This document shows positions 5,001 to 11,756 of a stretch of DNA of 26,989 bases, piece by piece. Source of the stretch: Nanobdellati archaeon. Lineage in GTDB: Archaea; B1Sed10-29; JAGVWA01. A program made the translations under genes and the position numbers. The DNA is taken from contig JAGVWA010000009.1 in the NCBI GenBank assembly GCA_018304505.1, positions 1 to 26,989 of the forward strand, read 5' to 3'. Below the pieces are notes generated by a model that was given only the letters and a program-made list of their open reading frames with translations, did no database searches and was not told the DNA's origin. Position 1 is the stretch's first letter; each line of letters begins with the position of its first letter.

Positions 5001-5561
5001 CTACTTGAGCTTGCTGCTAATGATTAAATCGTGCAAATTGTTCAAGGTTTTCCTGGCCATGTCCTGCTTGGGCTTCAACCCAGGCACAATGCTGCCGGGG
5101 TAAACGAGCTGCGAGTACTCGGCATACAGGTCCTCGAGGTCGTTGTACAGCTGCTCGGCGTCCTTTATTTCGGCTCTGCCGAGCATGTCCATGGCCACCC
5201 GTTTCAACTCACCGATGGCGTCACCCATGCCTGTCAGGTATGCTTCGCTCGGCACATTGAGGTTAGGCAGTTTTCTTGATTCATAGAACGAGATCAAGAT
5301 TGCGAGTTCTGCATATTCCTGGTAAGCTGCGCCAAGCATCTGCGCCACTAATTCAGGGTGCTCCTTGTGGCTGGCCTCGAGCTTCCTGATTTTGCCATCG
5401 ATGGTCTGGAGCTGGGCCTTTGCCTCTGCTGTTTTGCCCTTCTGGAATTCCCTGATGGCCTTGGCGCACGCTGGTATGATTTCGCGTGAGTCCTTTATCA
5501 GCTTGTCCCGGACGTCTTGTATTACGTCGAGCTCTTGTTTAATCTGTGCCAGTTTCGTCAT
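5001..5561 (-). CDS. Translin-family protein, 186 aa
   Basis: The protein is all helical, and its length (186 aa) and pattern fit archaeal translin homologues. It has an N-terminal helix (IKQELDVIQDVRDKLIKDSREIIPACAKAIREFQ), a central E-rich segment (YQEYAELAILISFYES), the LNVPSEAYLTGMGDAIGELKRVAMDML stretch typical of the translin core, and a C-terminal LYAEYSQLVYPGSIVPGLKPKQDMARKTL region. Translins bind single-stranded nucleic acids, and translin/TRAX complexes (C3PO) cleave RNA passenger strands and tRNA leaders; archaeal forms assemble as octamers. The gene overlaps the upstream Met-Trp gene by 23 bases, so they are co-expressed. That link is the only functional hint available for the Met-Trp proteins. 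Confidence 0.85.
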   Translation of the reverse strand: MTKLAQIKQELDVIQDVRDKLIKDSREIIPACAKAIREFQKGKTAEAKAQLQTIDGKIRKLEASHKEHPELVAQMLGAAYQEYAELAILISFYESRKLPNLNVPSEAYLTGMGDAIGELKRVAMDMLGRAEIKDAEQLYNDLEDLYAEYSQLVYPGSIVPGLKPKQDMARKTLNNLHDLIISSKLK

Positions 5562-5781
5562 CGAGAACTTTAGCTCCGGGGTTGTTTATTATACCTTCTG
5601 TACCCCTGATTGCAAACAGGGGCTCGCCGTGTACCCCTGGCTCTAAGGCTAGCGTTTTCGGGTCATACGCCACCAGGTGTTGTACACCCCGCGAATCCCT
5701 GACGCCAACTACCGAGAAATCCGGCCTCTGAGCCCTGATTGTGTTAGTAAGGGCGCTGCCAAAAATGTTGTTTTCCCACAT
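5539..5781 (-). CDS. Met-Trp small protein, 80 aa
   Basis: The sequence starts MWENNIFGSALTNTI. It is mostly short strands (DFSVVGVRDSRGVQHLVAYDP, EPLFAIRGTEG) with a glycine-rich middle and an acidic C terminus (DDETGTD). ATG at 5781 is chosen because GAGGTGA lies 9-16 bases upstream and because it gives Met-Trp; an in-frame GTG at 5793 would overlap the upstream stop. It lies between another Met-Trp gene and the translin gene, whose start it overlaps by 23 bases. No known family. Confidence 0.75.
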   Translation of the reverse strand: MWENNIFGSALTNTIRAQRPDFSVVGVRDSRGVQHLVAYDPKTLALEPGVHGEPLFAIRGTEGIINNPGAKVLDDETGTD

Positions 5782-5789
5782 GTTATTTT

Positions 5790-6080
5790 TCACCTCTTAT
5801 TCGGAATTTTTTCCTCGCCCTGATACAAAAGCGTGTACCGCAGGGCTTCGCCGCGCGCGTCTACCTGGATTTGTTTTACTTCATGGAGCCATGCGTCCCG
5901 GGGCTCGGGCGCGGTGTGGTTCCGGTCGTCGAATTCTAAAGGCACCCAAAACGCGCCTTCATTGACGTTGCGCAGCTCGATTTTGCCATCTTGTTGTTTT
6001 GCAATGACGCGTGACTGGCCGATCATTTCAAATGTCTCGCTGTATAATGGGTGCCCCTCTGTCACCGTTGTTTTCCACAT
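5790..6080 (-). CDS. Met-Trp small protein, 96 aa (first gene of translin operon)
   Basis: The sequence starts MWKTTVTEGHPLYSE. Strands such as SRVIAKQQDGKIELRNV, AFWVPLEFDD and HEVKQIQVDARGEALRYTLLYQ suggest a compact beta protein; a basic tail (EEKIPNKR) ends it. AGAGG 5-9 bases upstream supports ATG at 6080, and CCTTTAAATA at 6111-6120 is a TATA box. The next gene starts within a few bases, so this one leads the operon Met-Trp, Met-Trp, translin. Function unknown. Confidence 0.75.
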   Translation of the reverse strand: MWKTTVTEGHPLYSETFEMIGQSRVIAKQQDGKIELRNVNEGAFWVPLEFDDRNHTAPEPRDAWLHEVKQIQVDARGEALRYTLLYQGEEKIPNKR

Positions 6081-6110
6081 AAGCCTCTAGAGAGTATCTG
6101 TGCAAAAACA

Positions 6111-6120
6111 TATTTAAAGG
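6111..6120 (-). promoter_or_regulatory. TATA box of the Met-Trp/translin operon
   Basis: CCTTTAAATA on the minus strand, 31-40 bases upstream of the ATG at 6080. It is one of several TTTAAA-type TATA boxes in the window. Confidence 0.5.
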
Positions 6121-6157
6121 TTTCTGCATGCGGCGCGGCTCCCCAGAACCCAGGGGG

Positions 6158-6580
6158 TTAAAAAAGCCTTAAGGCATCGTTGGGCCTAATGATTTTTATA
6201 CCTCTAAATGTGTCAATGCTAGTCAAATGCTTGTCATAGCTTATAATGTAGTCTGAAGATGATGCAATGGCACATTCTAAAATTTTGTTATCATCTGGGT
6301 CGTCTTTAACAACTTCAAGTTTCTCATTTGGTTCTATAAGTTTAATAAATGTAAAGAGGATCTCGGTTATCTGCTCAACAGCGTCTGCATTGTAATCAAA
6401 ATCCCTCTTTAGCACATTCTGGAATTCTTGCAGGGCGGCAACAGAAGAAAAAATTTCAACGTCCCTTTCAATGAAGTTATACAGCATCTTCTGAGCAACG
6501 CTGCCGTCCCACAGGATAGCTGAGATAAGTACATTGGTGTCAAGGACGACCCGCAAACTACCGCCGCCTTTGTTTTTCAA
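6158..6580 (-). CDS. PIN-domain ribonuclease toxin, VapC-like
   Basis: The opening strand LRVVLDTNVLISAIL has the first PIN acidic residue (Asp 14). A glutamate follows in the ALQEFQNVL helix, and DDPDDNKILECAIAS carries the next acidic cluster, followed by SDYIISYDKHL with the last aspartate. This is the metal-binding set of PIN nucleases; 140 residues is the usual length for this subgroup. The expected role is cleavage of RNA when free of its antitoxin. It overlaps the upstream AbrB-type gene by 23 bases, the usual antitoxin-toxin order. Confidence 0.88.
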   Translation of the reverse strand: MKNKGGGSLRVVLDTNVLISAILWDGSVAQKMLYNFIERDVEIFSSVAALQEFQNVLKRDFDYNADAVEQITEILFTFIKLIEPNEKLEVVKDDPDDNKILECAIASSSDYIISYDKHLTSIDTFRGIKIIRPNDALRLF

Positions 6581-6827
6581 TAATACCTTGGATGTCTTCC
6601 TCTCTTATTCCCCGTGCTTCCAATCGTTTTTTCCCTTGCTTTGCAATGCTTTTAAGTTTACTGATTAATTCTTCTTTTGAGGGCAGGTCTATGCGCTTGA
6701 GTATAACCATGTCCGCGCTGCTTATTACAGCAAACACCGTGCCTTCTGTTGCATGAATCATTGCTCGTGTGCTCTGGGGAATAACGATTTGGCCTTTCGA
6801 GGACATCCTTACTGTTTCGACACTCAC
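6558..6827 (-). CDS. AbrB/SpoVT-type antitoxin
   Basis: The N-terminal MSVETVRMSSKGQIVIPQS is the classic swapped-hairpin AbrB domain, followed by the degenerate second half (GTVFAVISSADMVILKRI) and a charged helical tail that would bind the PIN toxin. Such proteins neutralise the toxin and repress their own operon. ATG at 6827 is preceded by GGGAGAG. The pair ends in a 23-base overlap with the PIN gene. Confidence 0.88.
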   Translation of the reverse strand: MSVETVRMSSKGQIVIPQSTRAMIHATEGTVFAVISSADMVILKRIDLPSKEELISKLKSIAKQGKKRLEARGIREEDIQGIIEKQRRR

Positions 6828-6932
6828 ATCTCTCCCTCGGTATTCTTACTTTCTTACTTTAAGAATGTTCTATTATATAAAGTTTCCTTCTAGAAGCGGC
6901 GCGGTCAAGTTATCTCAGCTGGGCCCGCGCGG

Positions 6933-7259
6933 TTAGAAGAGCAGCAGCTGCCTTTCTGTGCGATCCCGGCGTGCGAGTTCTGGGTGCCACACTGCTTCTT
7001 GTTTAATCCTGTAGTTTTCCGCGTCACGCTGGGCTTGTGCAGCTGCAACCCGCGCGTCATTCCCGGTCATCTCAAAGGCCTCTCTGACGGCGCCACCCGG
7101 CCCATCGATCGTAAGAATTGTGAACCCGTCTAATTGACCGTCTTTGATAAATGCCCTTGATCGGGGGTGCAGTTGCAGGGCAGGTGTCGAGTTTATTCTG
7201 TCTTGCAGCGTCTGCGGCAGGGTGCCTTTCTCTGCGGTGTGATAACTAATTTTCCACAT
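6933..7259 (-). CDS. Met-Trp small protein, 108 aa
   Basis: The sequence starts MWKISYHTAEKGTLPQTL. The TLPQTLQDRINSTPAL helix resembles ELPDALQKRLDE and ELSRQFQSEINSRG in the Met-Trp proteins at 1941 and 2215, the best sign of relatedness beyond the first two residues. Strands DGFTILTIDG and a long C-terminal helix (NDARVAAAQAQRDAENYRI) follow. GTTAAATACC, overlapping the end of the upstream membrane-protein gene, may be its promoter. No known family. Confidence 0.75.
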   Translation of the reverse strand: MWKISYHTAEKGTLPQTLQDRINSTPALQLHPRSRAFIKDGQLDGFTILTIDGPGGAVREAFEMTGNDARVAAAQAQRDAENYRIKQEAVWHPELARRDRTERQLLLF

Positions 7260-7284
7260 GGGCTATTTAGGGTAGAAATGGTAT

Positions 7285-7692
7285 TTAACGCTTTTTCTTC
7301 CCACGACGTGCTTTCACAGGTGCTTTGAGTGCAGCTGTTTTTTTCGCGGGTGTTTTGCGCATCGGCTTCTTTACCTCGGTCTTGAGTTCCTCGATTTCCC
7401 GCATTAGGCGCTTCTTTTCTAAGCGTTCCTCGTACCCGTGTTCCTCTTGCTCTTCCAGGGCAACATAAGCGTTGGCGATGCCGAAAACTATGCCGAAGAA
7501 ACTCACTATGCCGAGAATGAGGTCTTGTATCACGATTGCGAAGAAGAACAGCACCGCGCTAGGCAAAAAAAACGCCACACTGGCTGGAAAGCCGATGTGC
7601 TTTTTCCTGCTGGTGGCGATTTCTATTGACTCAACCAGAAGTGCTGCCCCGAGGAGGAGCGCCGCTGCGTACGCGATGTCATAAAGTGCCAT
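7285..7692 (-). CDS. Small membrane protein with Lys-rich tail, 135 aa
   Basis: Starting at MALYDIAYAAALLLG, hydrophobic segments cover about residues 5-20, 35-55 and 57-72 (LFFFAIVIQDLILGIVSFFGIVFG). A charged coil (LEEQEEHGYEERLEKKRLMREIEELKTEV) and a Lys/Arg/Ala tail ending RRGKKKR follow. The tail looks like a cytoplasmic nucleic-acid or membrane-surface contact. The ATG at 7692 is preferred to an upstream TTG because TTTAAA at 7713-7718 is about 25 bases away (leaderless). Function unknown. Confidence 0.7.
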   Translation of the reverse strand: MALYDIAYAAALLLGAALLVESIEIATSRKKHIGFPASVAFFLPSAVLFFFAIVIQDLILGIVSFFGIVFGIANAYVALEEQEEHGYEERLEKKRLMREIEELKTEVKKPMRKTPAKKTAALKAPVKARRGKKKR

Positions 7693-7762
7693 GCTTAACA
7701 AACGGGGCGTTGTTTAAAAAAGCTTTCTGTCATAAACAGCGAAAACCCGCCCAACCAAGTTA

Positions 7763-7770
7763 TTTATAAA
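7763..7770 (+). promoter_or_regulatory. TATA box of possible small RNA
   Basis: TTTATAAA preceded by AAGTTA and followed 25 bases later by a segment with no plausible coding frame. It lies in the divergent space between two minus-strand genes and points right. Confidence 0.45.
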
Positions 7771-7787
7771 GGTTGCTTTTTTTTGTG

Positions 7788-7905
7788 CAACTTCCGGGCG
7801 ACAAAGAACAGGGGGAGAAAGAAAAAAAGAAAGAGGAAGCAGAAACGGGCCCGCGCAGATGCCTCACCTGCGCAGATCCCCGATTCTCTTAGTGGGGTTT
7901 TTTTT
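7788..7905 (+). ncRNA. Possible small untranslated RNA
   Basis: Between a good TATA box (7763) and a terminator-like end there are about 118 bases. They comprise a purine-rich tract (GGGGGAGAAAGAAAAAAAG), a hairpin GCGCAG/CTGCGC (7853-7858/7868-7873) and a second hairpin CCCC (7878-7881)/GGGG (7894-7897) followed by eight T (7898-7905). The arrangement promoter, stems and T-tract is what a small RNA would show. On the other strand the purine tract is a T-rich stretch that could end the surface-protein operon, an alternative use of the same bases. Confidence 0.4.
7878..7905 (+). terminator. Hairpin followed by T8
   Basis: A GC stem of four to five pairs closes a 12-base loop and runs straight into TTTTTTTT. 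Archaeal RNA polymerase stops at T-tracts, with or without a hairpin. Confidence 0.4.
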
Positions 7906-7927
7906 GCTGTTGTTTTGTTTGGGGGTT

Positions 7928-8281
7928 TCAGAAGCCAGTGTCGCTCGCGTCGTCTTCCTCAGACCCGAATGGCGAAGTGCCTGAAGTGTCTGTTCCGCCT
8001 AGGCCGCCGAGGGCGCTTGCCCCGCTTGTTTGTCCGCTAGTTAAACCTGAGGTTTCGCCGAAGATCTCTCCTGCTTCCCCGGCTTTGCCACCAAAGACGC
8101 TGCCCGACGTCTCCTCGAGCCCAGGGAAGATTTCAAAGTCTTGCTCTGCCTGCTGTACAGCCTTTCCCCCGCTTGTCGTGGGTTGGGTACCAGCGGACCC
8201 GCCAAACTGCGGTATGGTGCACCCTGCCATGATTACCAGGGCAAGGATTGCGGTTAATGCTTTTCCATATTTGTGTTCCAT
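7928..8281 (-). CDS. Secreted lipoprotein, 117 aa
   Basis: The N terminus MEHKYGKALTAILALVIMAGC is a lipoprotein signal peptide with lipobox IMAGC and the modified residue Cys 21. The mature part is low-complexity, rich in Gly, Ser, Thr and acidic residues (GETSGLTSGQTSGASALGG), so it is probably an extended linker or stalk on the cell surface. GGAGGT 10-15 bases upstream supports the start. It begins 17 bases after the large repeat protein and is probably in the same operon and cell-envelope system. Confidence 0.8.
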   Translation of the reverse strand: MEHKYGKALTAILALVIMAGCTIPQFGGSAGTQPTTSGGKAVQQAEQDFEIFPGLEETSGSVFGGKAGEAGEIFGETSGLTSGQTSGASALGGLGGTDTSGTSPFGSEEDDASDTGF

Positions 8282-8298
8282 TTTTCATCTACCTCCAC

Positions 8299-10830
8299 TT
8301 AGGCTGCGAGCAGTTGCGCCCCTATCGTTTTCAGGTCTGCACCCAGGATGAACGCTGCTTCCAGCGTGTCCATGGCATCCCTGTATTGGCCTGAACCTGC
8401 GCGCTGTCTTGCGGTATTCACCAGTGTTTTAATTGATGTAAGTAACGCGTCAGCCTGTGTCGTGTCCTTTCCTGCGTTTCTCAATTCAGTCAACTTGGCT
8501 TCAACCTGAGGAATGAGCTGGTCTGCCTCCCCCAAGACCCTGGTTACGCGTTCTTGCAGCGCTTCTGGGTTTATTGAGAACAGCTGGTCCTTGTAGTCCT
8601 CAAAAACGCGCTCGAGTTTTTCGCCAAGCACAAAGGCGGTCCTCAGGATCTGCAGTGCCTCGTCGTCGCGCCCCTGGTTGTGTGAGTCAGTTGCTTCTTG
8701 CACCAGGGCCCTTACCTGTGTCAGTAACGACTCTGCACGGCTTGTGTCGATGCCCCTGGTTTTGAATTCATTCAGGCCCTGTTCAACATCTGGGAGCTTT
8801 ACAGAAGCCAGCGCGAGTGCCTCGTCGACGTCTTGCGTTGTCCCGCCGTCTGCGCCCCCGCTGCCTTGTCTTCTGATGAAGTCCTTTATTCTTTCACCCA
8901 AGGGCATTACTTCTTTTAGGATTCCGAGTGCGGCTTTGTAATTGCCTTGTTCTGTCTGGTCACGGGCTTTTTGAATCGCGTCCCGGATTCTTTGGATCTG
9001 GCTTCGCGCTGATTGTGTATTCACGCCCTGGCCTTCGAGCTGCGTCAGTTTTCGCTCAGCCCCGGGCAGGTTTCCTTCTACGTCCTTAATGATTCTACGC
9101 ACCTCACTAGCAGCATCTTCGTCAGTGTATCCCCTGTCGCGCCCCCTGCTCAGGAGCTTGTCGAGGCGGTCTCCTTTTTCGAATGCCTCTGCAAGGATGC
9201 GCTTGGCTGCTGCCTCGTCCCCTGTGCCGTATGCGGTTTTTACACGCTCCATGATCGCCTTTATTTCACTGAGCAGTTGCCTTGCCTCGGTAACGTCAAC
9301 ACCGCGTTCCGCAAGTCGGTCGATGTCCTCTTCAGTGTCTGCAATGAATATCGGGGCTTCGCGCAGTATCTCAGCTACGCTCATGTCTTCAGGTCTCGGT
9401 CCTTCGAAATCATCATCAAAACCAGCTTGCCTGTGCAGTTCACGGAAGACCTTTTCTGCCTTTTGCCCGAAGCGCTCGAAGTTCCTCAGGATCTTGAAGG
9501 CCTCGTTGTCCTTGCCTTCATCTTGCAGCGCCTTGATTTTGGCGAGTAGGTCTTCTGCTTCTCGAATCAGGGTCCTGCCTTCTGTCACGTCAACGCCGCG
9601 CGATTCTAAGTCATCGAGTTCGAAGCGTGCCTCGCCAATGTGGAATTCAATTTCGGAAATGATGTCTTCTATGTCTTGTGGTTCTGGCCCCATTCCGGGC
9701 CCACCACCTGGTCCACCAGGTCCTCTGCGGTCTTGGCTTCTCCAGAGTTTTTCCATTGCCCTTTGGAATTCCCTTCCCAACCGTTCGAGTTCCCGCAAAA
9801 CACGCTGCGCTTCACGGCCGTCATCAGCTGCCCCGATCTTGTTTTTTCCGTCTGCTATTGCTTGTTTTAGTTTGCTTAACAGGTCGCGCGCCTCTGTGGT
9901 GTCTGCGCCCTGGAACTCCAGGTCATCAAGTTGGAATCCGGCGTCTTCGAGGAAGAACGACATGTCTTCAACGCGCCTGTCGAATTCTTCCCGCGCCTGT
10001 TGTGCGCCCCGCATTTCGTGGCACGCCCTGAAGGCATCGCCGATGTTCCTGCCGCTGCTTCTCCTGGCGTTTTCCAGAAGGTCTTGGGCTTTTTGTGGTG
10101 CGGTTGATGCTATTGATTTTGCCTCTGCAGCCTGCTTTTTCATTTCATCAATAAGTTGCCGTGCCTGTTCACATTCTATGCCCTCTGCCTGCAGGTCTTC
10201 GAGTTCCCATTGCCTTTGTTCAATGTCGTAGAATTCAAAGTCCTCGATGTTCCTCAGCACGTCTTGTGAAAATTGCTGGTCGTTGAAGCCGTTGTCCGGC
10301 CCTTGGCGTGGCTCCGGCATGCGCTGGTCTTGGAAATCGCAGTGCTCCCCTGCATTGTATGTTGACCCGTCAGCGTTTGTACAAATTTCGCGTTTGCACT
10401 GGTTGCCTGCTTGATCAGTAAATGGCTCGCTGTAGCAGCCGCCACCCCCACTGCCGCCAACCGGCGTTTGCGACACGCTGTCGCATTTTTCCTCGTTGAA
10501 GCCGTCAGTGCACTTCGTGATCGTACATCTCCTGTTTGAGTCATAGAAAGATTCGCATATCTTCCCGGAAGTTCCATCTCCAGGTTCTGGTGGGGTCGTC
10601 TCCCCCTGGCAAAATTTGTTTACTTCCTGGCCGTCACAGTATTCTATGTCGCAGCCGGATTCCGTGTCATGCCGCGTTTCGCATACAGGCGCCGGTGGCG
10701 TGGTTGTGTCGCCAGTGTCGTTTCCACCTGTTGCATTTTGGTCTTGCGCTAACATCGGTGTTGAAAACACCAGCGTAAAAAGCATAGCAAGAGTCAATAG
10801 TTTTTTAATCATTTTAAGCCTATTAGTCAT
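8299..10830 (-). CDS. Large secreted repeat protein, 843 aa
   Basis: The start ATG at 10830 is chosen for GAGGTGAT 8-15 bases upstream and because it opens the signal peptide MTNRLKMIKKLLTLAMLFTL, cleaved near MLAQ|D; a longer frame upstream lacks both. Three similar four-Cys modules follow: Cys 50/60/65/74, 92/102/107/116 and 132/145/150/164, each C-x(9-12)-C-x4-C-x(8-13)-C. From about residue 190 to the end there are about seven helical repeats of 85-100 residues with the pattern LxxLxxxGxDxxxAxxLLxxIK, then GxxxxAxxxLxxAxxLG. A Pro/Gly linker (GPGGPGGGPGMGPEP) interrupts them. No C-terminal anchor is visible. A surface-layer-associated or adhesive role is inference. Confidence 0.8.
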   Translation of the reverse strand: MTNRLKMIKKLLTLAMLFTLVFSTPMLAQDQNATGGNDTGDTTTPPAPVCETRHDTESGCDIEYCDGQEVNKFCQGETTPPEPGDGTSGKICESFYDSNRRCTITKCTDGFNEEKCDSVSQTPVGGSGGGGCYSEPFTDQAGNQCKREICTNADGSTYNAGEHCDFQDQRMPEPRQGPDNGFNDQQFSQDVLRNIEDFEFYDIEQRQWELEDLQAEGIECEQARQLIDEMKKQAAEAKSIASTAPQKAQDLLENARRSSGRNIGDAFRACHEMRGAQQAREEFDRRVEDMSFFLEDAGFQLDDLEFQGADTTEARDLLSKLKQAIADGKNKIGAADDGREAQRVLRELERLGREFQRAMEKLWRSQDRRGPGGPGGGPGMGPEPQDIEDIISEIEFHIGEARFELDDLESRGVDVTEGRTLIREAEDLLAKIKALQDEGKDNEAFKILRNFERFGQKAEKVFRELHRQAGFDDDFEGPRPEDMSVAEILREAPIFIADTEEDIDRLAERGVDVTEARQLLSEIKAIMERVKTAYGTGDEAAAKRILAEAFEKGDRLDKLLSRGRDRGYTDEDAASEVRRIIKDVEGNLPGAERKLTQLEGQGVNTQSARSQIQRIRDAIQKARDQTEQGNYKAALGILKEVMPLGERIKDFIRRQGSGGADGGTTQDVDEALALASVKLPDVEQGLNEFKTRGIDTSRAESLLTQVRALVQEATDSHNQGRDDEALQILRTAFVLGEKLERVFEDYKDQLFSINPEALQERVTRVLGEADQLIPQVEAKLTELRNAGKDTTQADALLTSIKTLVNTARQRAGSGQYRDAMDTLEAAFILGADLKTIGAQLLAA

Positions 10831-10868
10831 TAGTAATATCACCTCTGCTTTTCCTTTTGGCGCTTGGA

Positions 10869-10876
10869 ATATAAAA
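10869..10876 (-). promoter_or_regulatory. TATA box of the surface-protein operon
   Basis: TTTTATAT on the minus strand, 39-46 bases upstream of the ATG at 10830, leaving a short leader that carries the ribosome binding site. Confidence 0.5.
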
Positions 10877-10923
10877 GGGCAACCCAGGCCGCGGGGGTTT
10901 TTTAGGAATTTTTTGGAAAAATG

Positions 10924-10929
10924 TTTAAA
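10924..10929 (+). promoter_or_regulatory. TTTAAA box of dtdA
   Basis: TTTAAA within GTTTAAAC, 25-30 bases upstream of the ATG at 10954, so dtdA is probably leaderless. An in-frame ATG at 10921 would lie upstream of this box and is therefore unlikely. Confidence 0.45.
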
Positions 10930-10953
10930 CCCCCTGCTGTATATAATAGTGTC

Positions 10954-11730
10954 ATGAAAGCGATAGTGTGCAGCACCCGGGAACAGGCCAGCATGAACCT
11001 GTTCGAGAGATTCCTTGAAAAGGGGTTTGATGCTACTGATTTGAGTTTCAATGGGTATGGTATCTATGAATACAACGACGTTATGCTGGTTCGCACTGAC
11101 GAGCCCATAACGCACGCAGACTCGATAAATGGCCTTGATGCTTCCGAAATTGTGTTTGCGAGCCCCCATACTGCGGCCTCAGGCATTCACGCCTTCGCAG
11201 TGCACTTCATCGGAAATTTTGGAAGTGCCGACCTGGGCGGCTTGCCCCAGAAGCTCAGTCAAGCAAACGCGAACACCGCCCGGAACATTTTTAAAGAAAT
11301 CCAGAAACGCATGCCGGAGGGCTTTATTGCGACCATCGAATGCACGCATCACGGTCCGGACATTGACACCCCGGTGTGTTTTGCAGAACTCGGCAGCAGC
11401 GCGGCACAGTGGGGCAATACAGGTGCGGCGAGCTATCTGGCCGACTGCATCATCGCAGGCATAATGAGCAATGAAGAAAAACCGACAGCGATCGCCATTG
11501 GGGGGAATCATTATGCCGCGAAATTCACTGCGCTTATGGGTGAATATGCCCTTGGTCACATCTGTCCAAAATACAACCAGCAAAACCTGAACAAGGAAAT
11601 GATTCAGCAGATGATTGATAAAACCGTACCCGGGCCTGAAAAAATATTTATCGACAAGAACGGCGTGACCGGAAAAACGGAGTTGTTAAAAATGCTCAGC
11701 GCGTTTGACTTACAGATAGTGCAGATTTGA
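10954..11730 (+). CDS. dtdA: D-aminoacyl-tRNA deacylase, archaeal type
   Basis: This enzyme hydrolyses D-amino acids from mischarged tRNA in the cytoplasm. It shows the DtdA landmarks: VFASPH near the N terminus, then ATIECTHHGPD and AIGGNHYAAKFT (the usual GGGHY has Asn in place of the third Gly). It is about 258 residues, close to the family length. The start at MKAIVCSTRE matches family N termini; a further in-frame ATG 33 bases upstream is ignored because of the promoter position. It is divergent from the surface-protein operon and followed by the MFS gene after 26 bases. Confidence 0.9.
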   Translation: MKAIVCSTREQASMNLFERFLEKGFDATDLSFNGYGIYEYNDVMLVRTDEPITHADSINGLDASEIVFASPHTAASGIHAFAVHFIGNFGSADLGGLPQKLSQANANTARNIFKEIQKRMPEGFIATIECTHHGPDIDTPVCFAELGSSAAQWGNTGAASYLADCIIAGIMSNEEKPTAIAIGGNHYAAKFTALMGEYALGHICPKYNQQNLNKEMIQQMIDKTVPGPEKIFIDKNGVTGKTELLKMLSAFDLQIVQI

Positions 11731-11756
11731 ATTTTTGATGCATCTGGGCGACGTTT

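Noticed and set aside
7783-8040. Lys/Arg-rich plus-strand frame
   Set aside because: The text comes from the purine tract of the RNA candidate and runs into antisense of the lipoprotein gene.
9089-10231. 380-codon plus-strand open frame
   Set aside because: It is antisense to the helical repeats of the surface protein. Ser/Arg/Leu-rich text and lack of a start signal mark it as a shadow of the repeat codon pattern.
10921-10953. Upstream ATG for dtdA
   Set aside because: It lies at or before the TTTAAA promoter box and adds residues absent from the family.
8299-11169. Longer start (113 extra residues) for the surface protein
   Set aside because: The extension would overlap dtdA and place the signal peptide internally; ATG at 10830 has a good binding site and a TATA box at 10869-10876.
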